A stretch of DNA of 64,000 nt from Lumbricus rubellus (lineage: Eukaryota; Annelida; Clitellata; Crassiclitellata; Lumbricidae), in the NCBI GenBank assembly GCA_945859605.1, contig OX243820.1:37335606-37399605 (forward strand). The letters are read 5' to 3'. Shown in pieces: positions 1-10,699 of this stretch; within the stretch, counting starts at the first letter, position 1, and every line of letters begins with the position of its first letter. A program made the translations under genes and the position numbers. The notes beneath the pieces are model-generated. The model was not told where the DNA came from and ran no database searches. It worked only from the letters and a program-made list of their open reading frames with translations.

Positions 1-8
1 TTTTTCAG

Positions 9-185
9 GTTGGTACAAAGACAGTGAAGCAATGCATTCAGTTCTATTACATTTGGAAGAAGTTATGCAGCGACGAATATCGAGCGCTCTGCCAGAGGCG
101 ACTCCTGGTGACAGCGGACGGTGGTGGAGGAGTAGGAGGGGGACACAGATCGAGTGACCATGTGCGTTCTACAGTTAATGAATAG
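9..185 (+). CDS. ELM2-SANT corepressor gene, partial exon (SANT third helix)
   Basis: The window opens with a polypyrimidine tract and AG at 7-8, read as a 3' splice site. From position 9 the frame reads VGTKTVKQCIQFYYIWKK, the last helix of a SANT/Myb domain of the type found in ELM2-SANT proteins (MIER, TRERF1, MIDEAS, ZNF541), which tether class I histone deacetylases in nuclear corepressor complexes. An Arg-rich segment and a Gly-rich stretch follow, then a TAG at 183-185. It could be a terminal exon, or a donor may lie inside (for example CTG/GTGACA near 107). The rest of the gene lies to the left. The SANT assignment is fairly secure; the family member and exon end are not. Confidence 0.55.
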   Translation, partial: VGTKTVKQCIQFYYIWKKLCSDEYRALCQRRLLVTADGGGGVGGGHRSSDHVRSTVNE

Positions 186-187
186 TC

Positions 188-310
188 ATCATCATTGTTG
201 TTGTTGTCGTCATCATCGTCGTTGTTGTCATCATCGTCGTCGTCATCATCGTCGTTGTCATCATCATTGTTGTCGTCATCATCGTCGTCGGTGTCATCAT
301 TATAGTCGTC
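188..310. repeat. TCA/TCG trinucleotide microsatellite
   Basis: Imperfect CATCATCGTCGT-type triplet array directly after the SANT exon. The His/Arg-rich open frame across it is a by-product of the repeat. Confidence 0.85.
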
Positions 311-370
311 ATCAGTGTTTATTGCATATTACTGTCGACCGCCTAATATAAAATCACAGTCTGGAACGGC

Positions 371-561
371 TCTATTATTATTATTATTATCATTATTTCA
401 TTGTTTTAGTATTAATATTATTATTATACACATTTATTTCTTCAAAAACTAACTCATTCACAGAGTAGTGAAATTGATCGTTTTTGACGTTAGGTCCTAG
501 ACCTCTCGATTTCTTGGCTGATCAGTTCTGTAGTGCCCAAAAGAGACAACGAGTTTCCTAC

Positions 562-592
<31 letters not shown>

Positions 593-845
593 AACTTCAA
601 CATTTATTGAAAAACCACTCAAGCCGAAAACAAAACAAAAATGTGTATGTTATTATTATTATTATCAATTAAGAACTTAATAAAAACATCTAATCGTCGT
701 TGAGATCCTGCGCTGGAAATTATTATTATTACTACTGTTATTATCATAGTAGTAGTAGTAGTAGTTTCCTACTTATTATTATTATTATTATTATTACTAC
801 TATTATTATTATTATTATTATTATAGTAGTAGTAGTAGTAGTAGT
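371..845. repeat. TTA/TAG trinucleotide microsatellite blocks
   Basis: Several ATT/TTA runs (about 371-395, 567-591, 650-664, 722-750, 774-826) alternate with TAG runs (750-765, 824-846), separated by unique AT-rich sequence. TTA runs followed by TAG runs can form short hairpins. No gene seen from 311 to 1090. Confidence 0.8.
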
Positions 846-1089
846 TAGCAGCATTCCTCTGAATTAAGTTGAGCATGACAAGAACTAAAAACAAAATTAA
901 TTGGGAACTTATGTTGCAGGAAAGCAAGTCCTTTTTGAGGTGTTCAAAATTATTTTTGTTATTATTATTATTTTCATATTCTAAGCTGGTAAATTCATAA
1001 TTAAACTTTTGCTGACAGTTCCATCAATAAAATTATCAATTTTTTAATCATGTGGCAGGGCTTATGAGAAATCGTTCCTCCTAGAAACG

Positions 1090-1297
1090 ATGTCTCCATG
1101 GCAACGATGCTGCCATGGTGACGATTCTTCCTTGACAACGAGTAATTCTCCATGGTAACGAATTCGACATAACGACGAATCATCCTGGCGATGATTTCTT
1201 CTCCGATTTCTTCGTCATTGCGATATCTCCATGGCGACGACTTCTCCATGGCAACGGTTTCTCCATGGCAACGCTGTCTCCATGGTTACGATAAACC
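1090..1297. repeat. CCATGGYRACG minisatellite, seven copies
   Basis: Irregularly spaced copies of TCTCCATGGCAACG-like units near 1092, 1110, 1147, 1226, 1243, 1260 and 1276. Each core CCATGGCAAC resembles an RFX X-box half-site. Overlapping short open frames on both strands are by-products. Confidence 0.7.
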
Positions 1298-1445
1298 GGT
1301 CGCTCGGCTGTCGAACTACTCAGCGAGGGGAACAGAGCGGGGAAAGGACACTATGCGGGCAGCAATAGTTGCGCTGTTTATTATTATCTCAGACAAGAGC
1401 GTTTGCAATTTCAAATGTATGTGCTTCATGAACCAATGGATTCAG

Positions 1446-1592
1446 AGTCATATATATATATATAAAATGTATATATATAATGTATATATATCTGTTATAT
1501 CTATATATATATATAAATTATATATGTATTATATGTTGAGGAGCATGTGGTAGGTGGATACGTACGTATGTATATATATATATATATACGTA
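1446..1592. repeat. TA-rich microsatellite
   Basis: Repeated ATATAT tracts with interruptions at 1446-1525 and 1566-1592. Confidence 0.85.
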
Positions 1593-2939
1593 TTGTTGTG
1601 ACGGAATAAGTTGATTGGTTTTTGCGACGACATGCGTAGAATATGCATCTATCTACGTATTTTTTTATCTGTTCGTTCGCAGGCGTTTCTTCGCTGCTGC
1701 TGTGTACATAACTAGACAATTATTACTTCTTCGAACCGTACATACGTGTACATGTGTATGTTATGGTTATGTGTATGTTATGAAATTGAGACATGTTTGT
1801 GAACGTGAGGAATATGTTATGTACTGTGGCAGCTCCTTGGAACACTTTGGAGCCAGTGTGGTGTTTTAATCAAGGTTTACAAAGAGGTTGTGTTTACATG
1901 GACAATAATAATAATTAACCGTTCCTTTGTTAGATGAAATGGCTTCTAGTGTTTTACAGCATCCTATTCCTCATTGATGTGCCCCCTTTTTTCTCTGCTT
2001 GGGACTGGCACTGCCAGAGTACAATCTATGCCGGAGTGGGTGAACTTTGTTCAGGAGGAGTACAGTTGCTCCCTTGCTGTTCAAGAATTTGTGGCGTAGC
2101 GACTGTGTGGGGCGTGGTAGGCGGTGTTTATAACATGCTGCTGGCTGGGCAGGCGTACAGTGGGTTAGAATATATGTTGGACCTTTCGTGGTGTCGTTAG
2201 AACGGCTGGAAGTTTCAAGGAATGTTTTTGAAGAACATTGGTGACCTATTTTTGTAGTAACTTGCTTTAATTGTGTCTGTGTCTGTTGAATGTCGTTGTC
2301 GTAAGTATGCCTACTAGTATGCAGGTTCAGTACATTGAAGGTCGGCCTGAGTTTATATATATATTATATGTGGATAAGTATGCAGATAAGTATGCAGATA
2401 ATTAATTCATTTTCACTGCGGGTTATTCTATTTTCGCTAACAAGTATTTACGCAAGTATGCTGTCGTGTGTACGGGTAAGTGCGTGCAATGCACCACCCG
2501 AGTTCTTACATAAACATCTTCAGCCTAAAGTATGCGGGTAAGTCCATGCAGATTAACGTTTTGTACGTTTGAGTATGCTAATAAGTACAAGTATTCGGCA
2601 TCTTTAAGTATTGTAAGTTTGTGTAATTGTTTTGTGTAAACGGAGGACGAGTTTTGTACGAATGACGAGTCGTTGTATTTGAGTTGCCTGCAGGTGCGAG
2701 TTCGAGCTCGAGTTATTCGACGACTCTATGCAGAAGATGTGAGATTGGATGAGTAACTCAAGTCGGGTTTTTCGTGAATGCAGATTAAGCAGTGGTGTTC
2801 TGGAGTTCTCATTGTTGTGTGCAATGATTGTTGAATCGGTATTTTTGATCAAGACTATGGAAGGTCTTCTTCGCCTGATTCGTTTTCACTTTTCTCTGTA
2901 ATTTTTCTGATTTTATCAGTCGAGGCTTAAAGGTTATTT
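1593..2939. other. Intergenic or intronic sequence, nothing recognised
   Basis: AT-rich sequence with no recognisable domain, splice-framed exon or transposon end. An 88-codon frame at 1934-2200 begins with a hydrophobic stretch but has no homologue I recognise. Confidence 0.4.
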
Positions 2940-3092
2940 GTTTGACAGATCTGTGGTCTTGTCGTAATGGTCATTTTTGTCAGATTGTGGTTTCAATGGT
3001 TATTTTTGTCAGATTGTGTTTGTGGTCTCAATGGTTATTTTGGTCAGATTGTGTTTGTGGTCTCAATGGTCATTTTTTGTCAGATTGTATCA
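2940..3092. repeat. Minisatellite, about 4 copies of a roughly 40-bp unit
   Basis: Repeats of a unit built from GTGGTCTCAATGGTTATTTT and GTCAGATTGTGTTT. The last two copies are the most alike, and the first differs at several positions. Confidence 0.75.
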
Positions 3093-4023
3093 AAATTCAG
3101 CCTTTACATTACCTTACATCTGCTGACCTAAAGGAGACTGTCCATTTCAAAGGAGTCACTACACTTACTTACGTAGGGGACATGTTCATCTTATATAACT
3201 AAAAATAAGAATTAATTACTGAATTCTAATCAGTTTTATTTTTAGTGTTTTCCGGTCTGCTGGTTCACAACATAGTGTGTTTATCCCTTTGAAACAACCT
3301 ACCAACAGTTGATAGGCTGCGTAAGAGGGAAACCCCCTCCTCATATAGATGGGGGGCTTTGGTGATCTCGGTGAAATTTTTCCAATTGGGGTAAAACAGA
3401 GTTTTTTTATGCTACTTGCCTTTCTGAATATTGTTTGATGTAACGGCATAGCCGGGAATGCGGTTTTGACAGCCGCTGTTTAGATTTTTCCTTGTTTCTT
3501 TGGCTGAGCGTGAAGCTTTTGAACTGTAGAGAAAAGTGTTTGCAAGTATAATTCTGCAAAGGTGTTTGACATGTGTGTGTGTGTATTTCTTGCTTGAGTT
3601 TTTCTTTTGTGTTTGCAAAATTTAGCATGAGAACAAGCAAGGGTACGACGTATGAAGTTCTAAAACATTCCGATTTTGATTGAGTTTAAAACCAGCAGAT
3701 GATTTTTGGGACACGATGGCAAACAAACGGTCCTAGACCGAGATCTCGCAGCCCGGCATGAAGGTTTGACGAGAGTCCGACCAGTTATCGGCACCTCTCA
3801 TTCTCCTTTTTATCACTGTGGTTGTGTTTATCACCTATTGTTTTTCCAGAGGAGCAACGCTTGAGGCTTCTGTTTTTTGTTTAAAAAACACCACCTGTTA
3901 TATAATGACTGTTTCATTACCATATAATTTTTATAAGTATGACATGTGTGCTCTTGCATCACATCTTGCTGCTTTCTTGCGCATCGTACTGTGTGTGTTT
4001 ATGAAGACACTAAATATATAGCA
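3093..4023. other. Non-coding sequence, nothing recognised
   Basis: No supported gene. Short open frames on both strands have no domain signature. Confidence 0.35.
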
Positions 4024-4031
4024 CCTTTTAA

Positions 4032-4186
4032 CAGTGGCGTAGCCAAGAGGGGGATTTGGGGGATAAACCCCACCCTCCATTAGTTTAGGAAGAAACTTTT
4101 TTTAAGGTTATTTGTCCAATTACATAAGAAAAAGCCAGCATCCAGCCATAAAACCCCCCCATAAGAAATTCCTGGCTACGCCACTG
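4032..4186. mobile_element. hAT-like MITE, 155 bp
   Basis: Terminal inverted repeats CAGTGGCGTAGCCAAG and CTGGCTACGCCACTG bound a 155-bp non-coding element. The 8-bp target duplication CCTTTTAA is perfect at 4024-4031 and 4187-4194. CAG..CTG termini with 8-bp duplications are typical of hAT transposons. It needs transposase supplied in trans. Confidence 0.9.
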
Positions 4187-4199
4187 CCTTTTAATATGC

Positions 4200-4385
4200 C
4201 AGAGATGGTGGTCAAGTACACCAAACAAAGAATTCCTCAGGTTTAGCAGGCATCTTCCAGGGTCGGTTGTTGGGGCGATGGCAGTTGCCCCGGACTGGCT
4301 CCACCGTTGCTCAATCCAGACAGCACTGGACCTCGTCGTCGTCGCGTGTATGGGCGCTATATAAATGCTGTACTGCTAGTACTAC
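4200..4385 (+). mobile_element. Probable CR1/L2-like LINE 3' tail
   Basis: The segment ends GGGCGCTATATAAATGC, the same tail type as the better-preserved LINE 3' ends at 26100-26165 and 26440-26615. A CTG/CTA-rich simple tract follows. No reverse-transcriptase motif is present; the call rests on the tail. Confidence 0.4.
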
Positions 4386-4559
4386 TTTTGCTGCTACTAT
4401 CACAGCTGCTTTTGCTACTGCTGCTACCACTGGTACTGGTATACATGTCTGGTCTGTTCTAAGGGACTGACCTGACCCTCTATAAACTACTGACCTGGTT
4501 ACGGCTTTGTTAGGGAGCGCCATTGACTGAAGCTTTGTGCGGTATGGATTGACACTCTA

Positions 4560-4765
4560 AAAGTGTGTGTGCATGTGTGTGTCGTATATGTGTGTGTCAA
4601 GACATATGTAAATGTAAATAAATAAACAGCAAATATTAATCTATAGCACATACCAACATTTCAGAGAGACATATATAATTATATATGTATCTTCATGTAT
4701 GTATGTATGTACATGTATGTATGTGTAATTGTGTATGCATGTATGTATGTATGTATGTATGTATA
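4560..4765. repeat. GTGTGT and GTAT microsatellites
   Basis: TG-rich tract (4563-4600) and tetranucleotide GTAT runs (4697-4765). Confidence 0.8.
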
Positions 4766-5611
4766 TTTAACTGCTTTGAGAAACATCCATGCTTGAGTCA
4801 TACTCTATTTTACTAACCGAATTCCAATGAAATTCGGTTCTTTGCTGCTGCCAACAAAACCATATTTTGCAATTCTTTATTTGCGCAAGATTATTGCGTC
4901 GTCACTTTGTTGTCTGGAATGGGATTGAAAAACTTACAGAGAGAGAAGGATTGAAGAACGCCAAGCATCATAATTTGTGAAGTCCTATGATGGATAACAA
5001 CAGACCCTTTTATTTACTTCTTAGCTCATCAAGTGTACCGTAATACCGTTCAGGATAAGCAGCAAGTGGTTGAGCTTAGGATCAGCCAATGTGTTTTAGG
5101 ATTTTGAGGGGATCCTAGCACCAGCGTCTATCCAGCAGAGGTCTTCGGTTTTGTAGTTCTAATAATCTTCATTTATTAAAAAACAAAAAACAAATCCGGG
5201 TGACACACCAGTTACAAGTAACATGTCGCAGCACTTTAATAGAAGAAGAAAAATCTAACGTGAACATAATAAAGTCATTGATGGCCGGCAAAGAGGAATC
5301 TCGAAATAAAGTTTCTAACATCCTTTACCGATAGAACGATATGTATGCAGTCTAGGGCGTGAGTTAGAGGTGGAAAAAGGCTGCTCAGGATGTGATTGGC
5401 ATTTTGCATTGCATCTTGTAGCAGCCCAGCATCAGCTCCAGCAGCTAATCCTCAATGTTTGGGAATGTTGCTCGAATCGCTTGTAAATATTTTAACGAGG
5501 TCATCATCGACGACTTGTGTGTTGGCTTCAAGACAGTGAGATTTGTGTTGGTTCGACGAGAGGTGTATTTATGAGTTTTTACCTGTAGTAGTAACTTATG
5601 AAGAAATGATC
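4766..5611. other. Non-coding sequence, nothing recognised
   Basis: No open frame with a recognisable domain and no delimited transposon. Confidence 0.35.
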
Positions 5612-5810
5612 GTGTTGACGTGTTTCATGTTGACGTGTTTCATGTTGACGTGTTTCATGTTGACGTGTTTCATGTTGACGTGTTTCATGTTGACGTGTTT
5701 CATGTTGACGTGTTTCATGTTGACGTGTTTCATGTTGACGTGTTTCATGTTGACGTGTTTCATGTTGACGTGTTTCATGTTGACGTGTTTCATGTTGACG
5801 TGTTTCATGT
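5612..5810. repeat. 15-bp minisatellite, about 13 copies
   Basis: Unit CATGTTGACGTGTTT repeated about 13 times with almost no divergence. Because 15 is a multiple of 3 the array stays open in several frames (five-residue peptide repeats on both strands). I see no sign that any of these frames is translated. Confidence 0.95.
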
Positions 5811-7440
5811 CGCCTTGCAGGGAATTAAAATAACGCAGCGATAAATGTTTCTCCCCGATGTATTATTATTGTGAGGGTGTTTTTTAATTGCACCCTCTGG
5901 ACTAGTTATATATTTAGACATATATCAAGTATAGTTGGTTTGTTGTGTAAGCTGTCCATGGAGTGATTTGGAGAGGGTGTTGTCGTTTTGGGGGTGGGGG
6001 GTTGGAGAACTGTGTTTTTGTGGGTACTATTTGTGCAATATAACAGTGTTTGTTGTATGTTTGTTGTGCAAGAAAGAAAAATTCTTTTCATTTTACTTGT
6101 TTACCGATTTTCGTCCTGCGTGGCGCTGTTTGTTTGTTTGGTTAAGCTTTCGAAGGTTTTTTCGTGGTTTTTCGGATGCAGATATTCCACGAAATTTAAT
6201 GCGAAACAAATGAATGTATGGCTTGGCCGTTTCATCTTGTGCAGACATTGCTGCTCTATTATTATTTTGATATCTTGAAATCGAATGCATGTAGCCGGAT
6301 TTTTTATTCCAAGTCGAACAGATTTGCGGATGTTCGCGTGAAAATACGTGCGTTTAATATAAGTGGTTTCATTTCGAATCTTTGCCGATTTAAGTATTTA
6401 ATTTCATGCAAAATATCTACATTCGAATTTAATTCATTTATTGTTCCAAAAAACCAAGCATGTTATATTTTAATTCAGTTGAATAATTTGCATAAGTATA
6501 ATCGTTGTGTTCTGTTGATATTATAAGCTTAAGGGAGCAAAGGGTTGACTCGATGGGATAATCGTGTGCTAAATGGGGGTCTAGATACACTTTAGATCGC
6601 ATTGACAATACTTAAGTACTAAAAGATAATTTGAAAGTGTGCTGACTTAAGAAAGTTCCTACAAACTTTATGCATTTAGTGTTAAGCGATTGCGTTATTG
6701 TAAGATGTTCTTGCAAATGTATAAGTACACTGTTTGTTGTACCAACGCTCTTGTCTCGATTGTTTATTTACTTTGAACAGCACCGTTTTGTAAACTTTTG
6801 TTTCTTTGTTACAGCACATGATGTCGTTTGTTGATTTAATCATGAATGTTAAGTTAGGGTTTTTGCATTTTGACTATCGCGAGTGGAAAAAGTCTCTGCT
6901 AAAATCAAGGGATTTGTGTAAGAACAGCTGCAGCTGTAGGTTTTTCTTACGTCTACTGATCATATTACTTGTCTCAACCTTTGCTTCTGCCGTAGCATGT
7001 TTTCATTTTTATCCGCAGAATTCGCACTCGCAGTGCTATCTGTTTCATCCTTCACCCTCACCTTTTTAGTCCCAGGGTCTGGTCGACATACTGTATTTTG
7101 AAATCCAAAGGCCACATGTGTTATGAATACCGTTATTCAGTTTGCTTTACTATAAGTTTATAGTGACCGAACTGCACACTGTGCTTTCAAGTAAAGCTTG
7201 GAAGACAAATTGTCTTGACCTATGATGCTACATCATGAGTTTACAGAGGTAGCGAATTTGCTGTGTGTTTCATCTTAATGATTGAGGTCATCCACAGAGA
7301 AAGGATGAGGGAGGAGGGTACCCCGATGCGAACGGGTTGAAAGGGGAGATTATGCCCAATGTGGGGGTGGACAAGGAGGTGGTAAGTCGATGTTTATTCC
7401 CATACTGCCTGTGCCTTAGCAGAAATTTTGTTTGGGACAG
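5811..7440. other. T-rich non-coding sequence
   Basis: Long T-rich stretch. The open frames seen (for example 5935-6278, 6806-7069) are Phe/Leu/Val-rich by composition and lack domains. No transposon ends were found. Confidence 0.35.
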
Positions 7441-7575
7441 TTAACTTCATGAGCAATTGCGAGTGAAGGACTTGCTCAGGGTCCCTACGCGGCAGTGGCA
7501 GCTTTAGGTGGATTCGAACCCGCAACCTTCCGGCTCCAAGGCACCGAACACACCCGTACACGACCACACCCAACA
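7441..7575 (-). mobile_element. tRNA-derived SINE, degraded copy
   Basis: On the minus strand this contains the B-box region GGTTGCGGGTTCGAATCC and the ACCCTGAGCAAGTCCTTCAC segment that follow the tRNA-like head in the copies at 56715-56911 and 60507-60710. The 3' tail is missing and the head is diverged. Confidence 0.65.
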
Positions 7576-7919
7576 ACAACCAAGAGTGCCTTTGCAAGAT
7601 GCGATTGTGTCAGAGTACCACACACACCGTTACACAGTCAGCCATTCTTTTTGAACAGGGTCGACTGATATAATCCACGCATTGGAATGTCGCTCGAGTC
7701 CAGATGTCGGTGGGGGAGGGGGATCCGAAGCAAGTCATTCTTCCGGTTATCCTTTGTGAAGGACTTCTTGTTTCACTCGTCTTCTCTTGGCCACCTTGAA
7801 ATGTTTTGATAGGCACCGTCTTCTCCAGATTACTTTCTAACTAAGAGCACCGATTCCCACTCTGTATTCTATTATCTTGACCTGCATGCGTAATACTTTT
7901 CTCTACTGAATCCTGGAAC

Positions 7920-9000
7920 CAGGGCCGGCCTTAGCCCAAATGGCGCCCTAGGCAAGGCATACATTTGGCGCCCCAGGCATAGGCCTGCATTTGGCGCCCA
8001 TATATTCCCACTCAATTGTTCAGCCCACGTCAGAATTTGAAGATGAATATTATTATCCAGAGCCGGTATACGCTCGCAATGTCATACCCAGAATTTTATT
8101 TCGGGGGATATGTTTCCTTGACCTTGAATTTTGAGGTGCGTACGTAGGCCTACACGCTGCGGCCGACTTTTTGGGCGAAATTTTCTGACGACTTTTTTAT
8201 CGTCGAATTTCTGACGTCCAAAAATCACTTAATTTTCCGCGATTTTCGACTATTTTCTGCTCAAAATTGCATTACGCACTGTCATGTGCTAGCAAATGCA
8301 TAATTATTTAATTTTTACATTATTTCATTTGGGGGGTGTTCAAACACCCAAAAACATCCCCCTACCTACGGCCTTGTACGCTCAACTGAGAAATTCATTA
8401 TAAGTTTTTTATTAGTACACTGAAGGCTGGATAAAATTCAATTTTATGAAGAATGGTATAAGTTAAAAAATATTAAAATAGACCTACACTCTTGTGAAAA
8501 TGGCGCCCTCTTTGATGAAAATGGCGCCCCCTATAACTTGGCGTCCCATGCATGCAACTGTCTGCTTTGCCTATGCCTAAGGTCGGCCCTGCCTCAGCTA
8601 CTGCCCTTTCTTCATCGTCGTCCCAACTAAACTTTTTGTTTGAATCTGAATAAAGGGCAGGCTGTAATGTTGTAATCTCATCTTCATACTCAGCAAGGCC
8701 TACTCCCATTTCGTACATTTAATTTCTTGCACCATCTTCACTACCTATATCGAAATTGAGCGTTGCGTATTCTAGCTTCTGTATCCTAAAGCAAGGAGTA
8801 CGGAATGGCGTTAAAAATCGAATTTTATTTGTCGATATAACATTTATACAGTCCTTGAAATTGAATTAGGACAGCCTGAACAGTCTTGAGTTTAAAAGAA
8901 TATAGTGTAAATTTTTTTAATTGCCGGTGCCGCGGCGCCCCCTCAAGCCTGCGGCGCCCTAGGCAACTGCCTACTTTGCCTATAGCTAAGGCCGGCCCTG
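7920..9000. mobile_element. hAT-like non-autonomous element, 1081 bp
   Basis: Termini CAGGGCCGGCCTTAGCC and GCTAAGGCCGGCCCTG are inverted repeats. The 8-bp duplication CCTGGAAC is perfect at 7912-7919 and 9001-9008. Short GGCGCC-rich motifs recur near both ends. A second right-end-like sequence (CCTATGCCTAAGGTCGGCCC, 8570-8589) lies inside, suggesting a nested or rearranged copy. No transposase; a short minus-strand frame (8587-8718) is coding-like but unidentified. Confidence 0.85.
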
Positions 9001-9484
9001 CCTGGAACTACAGACAGGCATAAAAGTAAGACTTTGTGAGGTAAGGCAGCATGTCGGTTAGAACCCGCCTCTCAGTGTAACATGAAAAACATCCCAAGGA
9101 ACGATTGCAACACGAAAAATATCCAAGGTACGGTAACCCCTAATCCCCGAGACGGTTACTGTGTAGGTACGTACCTTCAGCGAGTCCTTCACTCATAGTT
9201 CCTCCTCAGTGCCATTGGGTTGTGCTGATGTTTGGATGTATAATTATATGCATGGTAATTTTAATTCTCCGTTTCAATCCAATTTTTACATGGAATATTT
9301 TCACGCATAATCAGTGGCGTAGCCAGACCTCTTTTCAAGAGGAGGCACAAGAGGAGGCAAAATGTACCCATGGAGCAAACAAGAGGAGGCAAAATTTATC
9401 CATGGAGCAATAGAGCCCGGTTGTTTAGGGGGGATAGAAGCCCCTTACAAAGTTACCATAATTACTATTTACTAATCCTAACGG

Positions 9485-10133
9485 GGTTAATCTCTATAAT
9501 GACTCGGTAGCAAGTAAACATCATGGCGACCAAAGATCCGCTCATAATAGAGCGCGGTCACGTGACGGCAAAAGTAGCCCAATATTTTCGCGGCCTACGG
9601 TGATGTATAAGCCAATGTTTTCGCGAAAGTAAGTAAGTAAAAATACCATGAAACGGTTATCTTAATAAATATTAATACGCTTAAATAAGCTAAAGAACAC
9701 AACAAAATCGATGGACCTTAACACATTGGCCGCCATCTACGAGATATCTGGCGGTAAGCGCGAGATCTCGCGGTAAAAAACCGCGAGATATCTCCGCGGT
9801 TTTTTACCGCGACATCTCGCGGAGATATCTCGCGGTTTTTTACCGAGAGATCTCGCGCTTACCGCCAGATATCTCGTAGATGGCGGCCAATGTGTTAAGG
9901 TCCATCGATTTTGTTGTGTTCTTTAGCTTATTTAAGCGTATTAATATTTATTAAGATAACCGTTTCATGGTATTTTTACTTACTTACTTTCGCGAAAACA
10001 TTGGCTTATACATCACTGTAGGCCGCAAAAATATTGGGCTACCTTTTTGCCGTCACGTGACCGCGCTCTATTATGAGCGGATCTTTGGTCGCCATGATGT
10101 TTACTTGCTACCGAGTCATTATAGAGATTAACC
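9485..10133. mobile_element. Foldback element: 649-bp near-perfect palindrome, 9-bp duplication
   Basis: The two halves are reverse complements over almost their whole length, with the centre near 9809 and only scattered mismatches and small indels. Ends are GGTTAATCTCTATAATGACT and its complement. The 9-bp duplication TCCTAACGG is perfect at 9476-9484 and 10134-10142. Nine-bp duplications with very long TIRs fit Mutator-like foldback elements. The arms carry GTCACGTGAC palindromes (9557-9566, 10052-10061), and the centre is built of GAGATATCTCGCGG-type words. No coding capacity recognised. Confidence 0.88.
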
Positions 10134-10148
10134 TCCTAACGGTATAAC

Positions 10149-10330
10149 GGTTAAACCCTAGTTTACGTTGCTAAATTATTTTACATTGTTGCTTTAAAAT
10201 GGAAGCTGCAGGGATTGATGAGAATGATTTCTTGCCTAAATGGAAGTTTGATTAAATAGAAGTTGGATGATGGAAATAATTGTTTCCGTAAGTATATAAA
10301 GTTGGATTGATGAAACTAGGTCTTTTCTTC
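10149..10330. mobile_element. Relic related to the TIR element at 32490-33390
   Basis: Starts GGTTAAACCCTAGTTTACGT, matching the terminus of the element at 32490-33390 at most positions. It contains AATGGAAGCTG and GGATTGATGA, reverse complements of the AATCCAGCTTCCATT motif repeated in that element. No second end identified. Confidence 0.45.
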
Positions 10331-10644
10331 AAGAGAAGCTTCGTTACTAATTATAACTAATAACCATAGGCGTTATTACTAATAACCTGTCGTTACCTGT
10401 GTATTTCTTCGCTGGCTTTTGGCTGGCAAAAGATAGCACAATCTGTCGAAGTTTCTTATTTGGCGGCCCCGCAGACATAATAATGACTATTGACGAATTG
10501 ACGAATGAGTCGGAATGACGATAATACACAATAATTCGATTAGTACAATTTAGGCCTACTTGAAAAATACTGAAGTTAGGCGTTTGTTACCGGAAACGAA
10601 AACTGTGTCTGTGTGTCAGGAAATAGTATTCGGTCTTTGCGTAA

Positions 10645-10682
10645 TGACGTCACGGCTCATTTGCATAATGGCCTGCGCCATA
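10645..10682. promoter_or_regulatory. CRE plus octamer cluster (candidate promoter)
   Basis: A perfect CRE palindrome TGACGTCA (10645-10652), a perfect octamer ATTTGCAT (10659-10666) and a CCATATTGG box (10678-10686) lie within about 40 bp in the hAT element. Motif matching only; no transcript is evident. Confidence 0.3.
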
Positions 10683-10699
10683 TTGGCTTACAGCTAATG

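Noticed and set aside
1934..2200. 88-codon frame with a signal-peptide-like start
   Set aside because: No mature-domain signature, splice context or homologue recognised; T-rich sequence readily makes hydrophobic starts.
5543..5844. Repetitive proteins encoded by the 15-bp array
   Set aside because: Open in several frames on both strands because the unit is a multiple of 3; no evidence that any is a gene.
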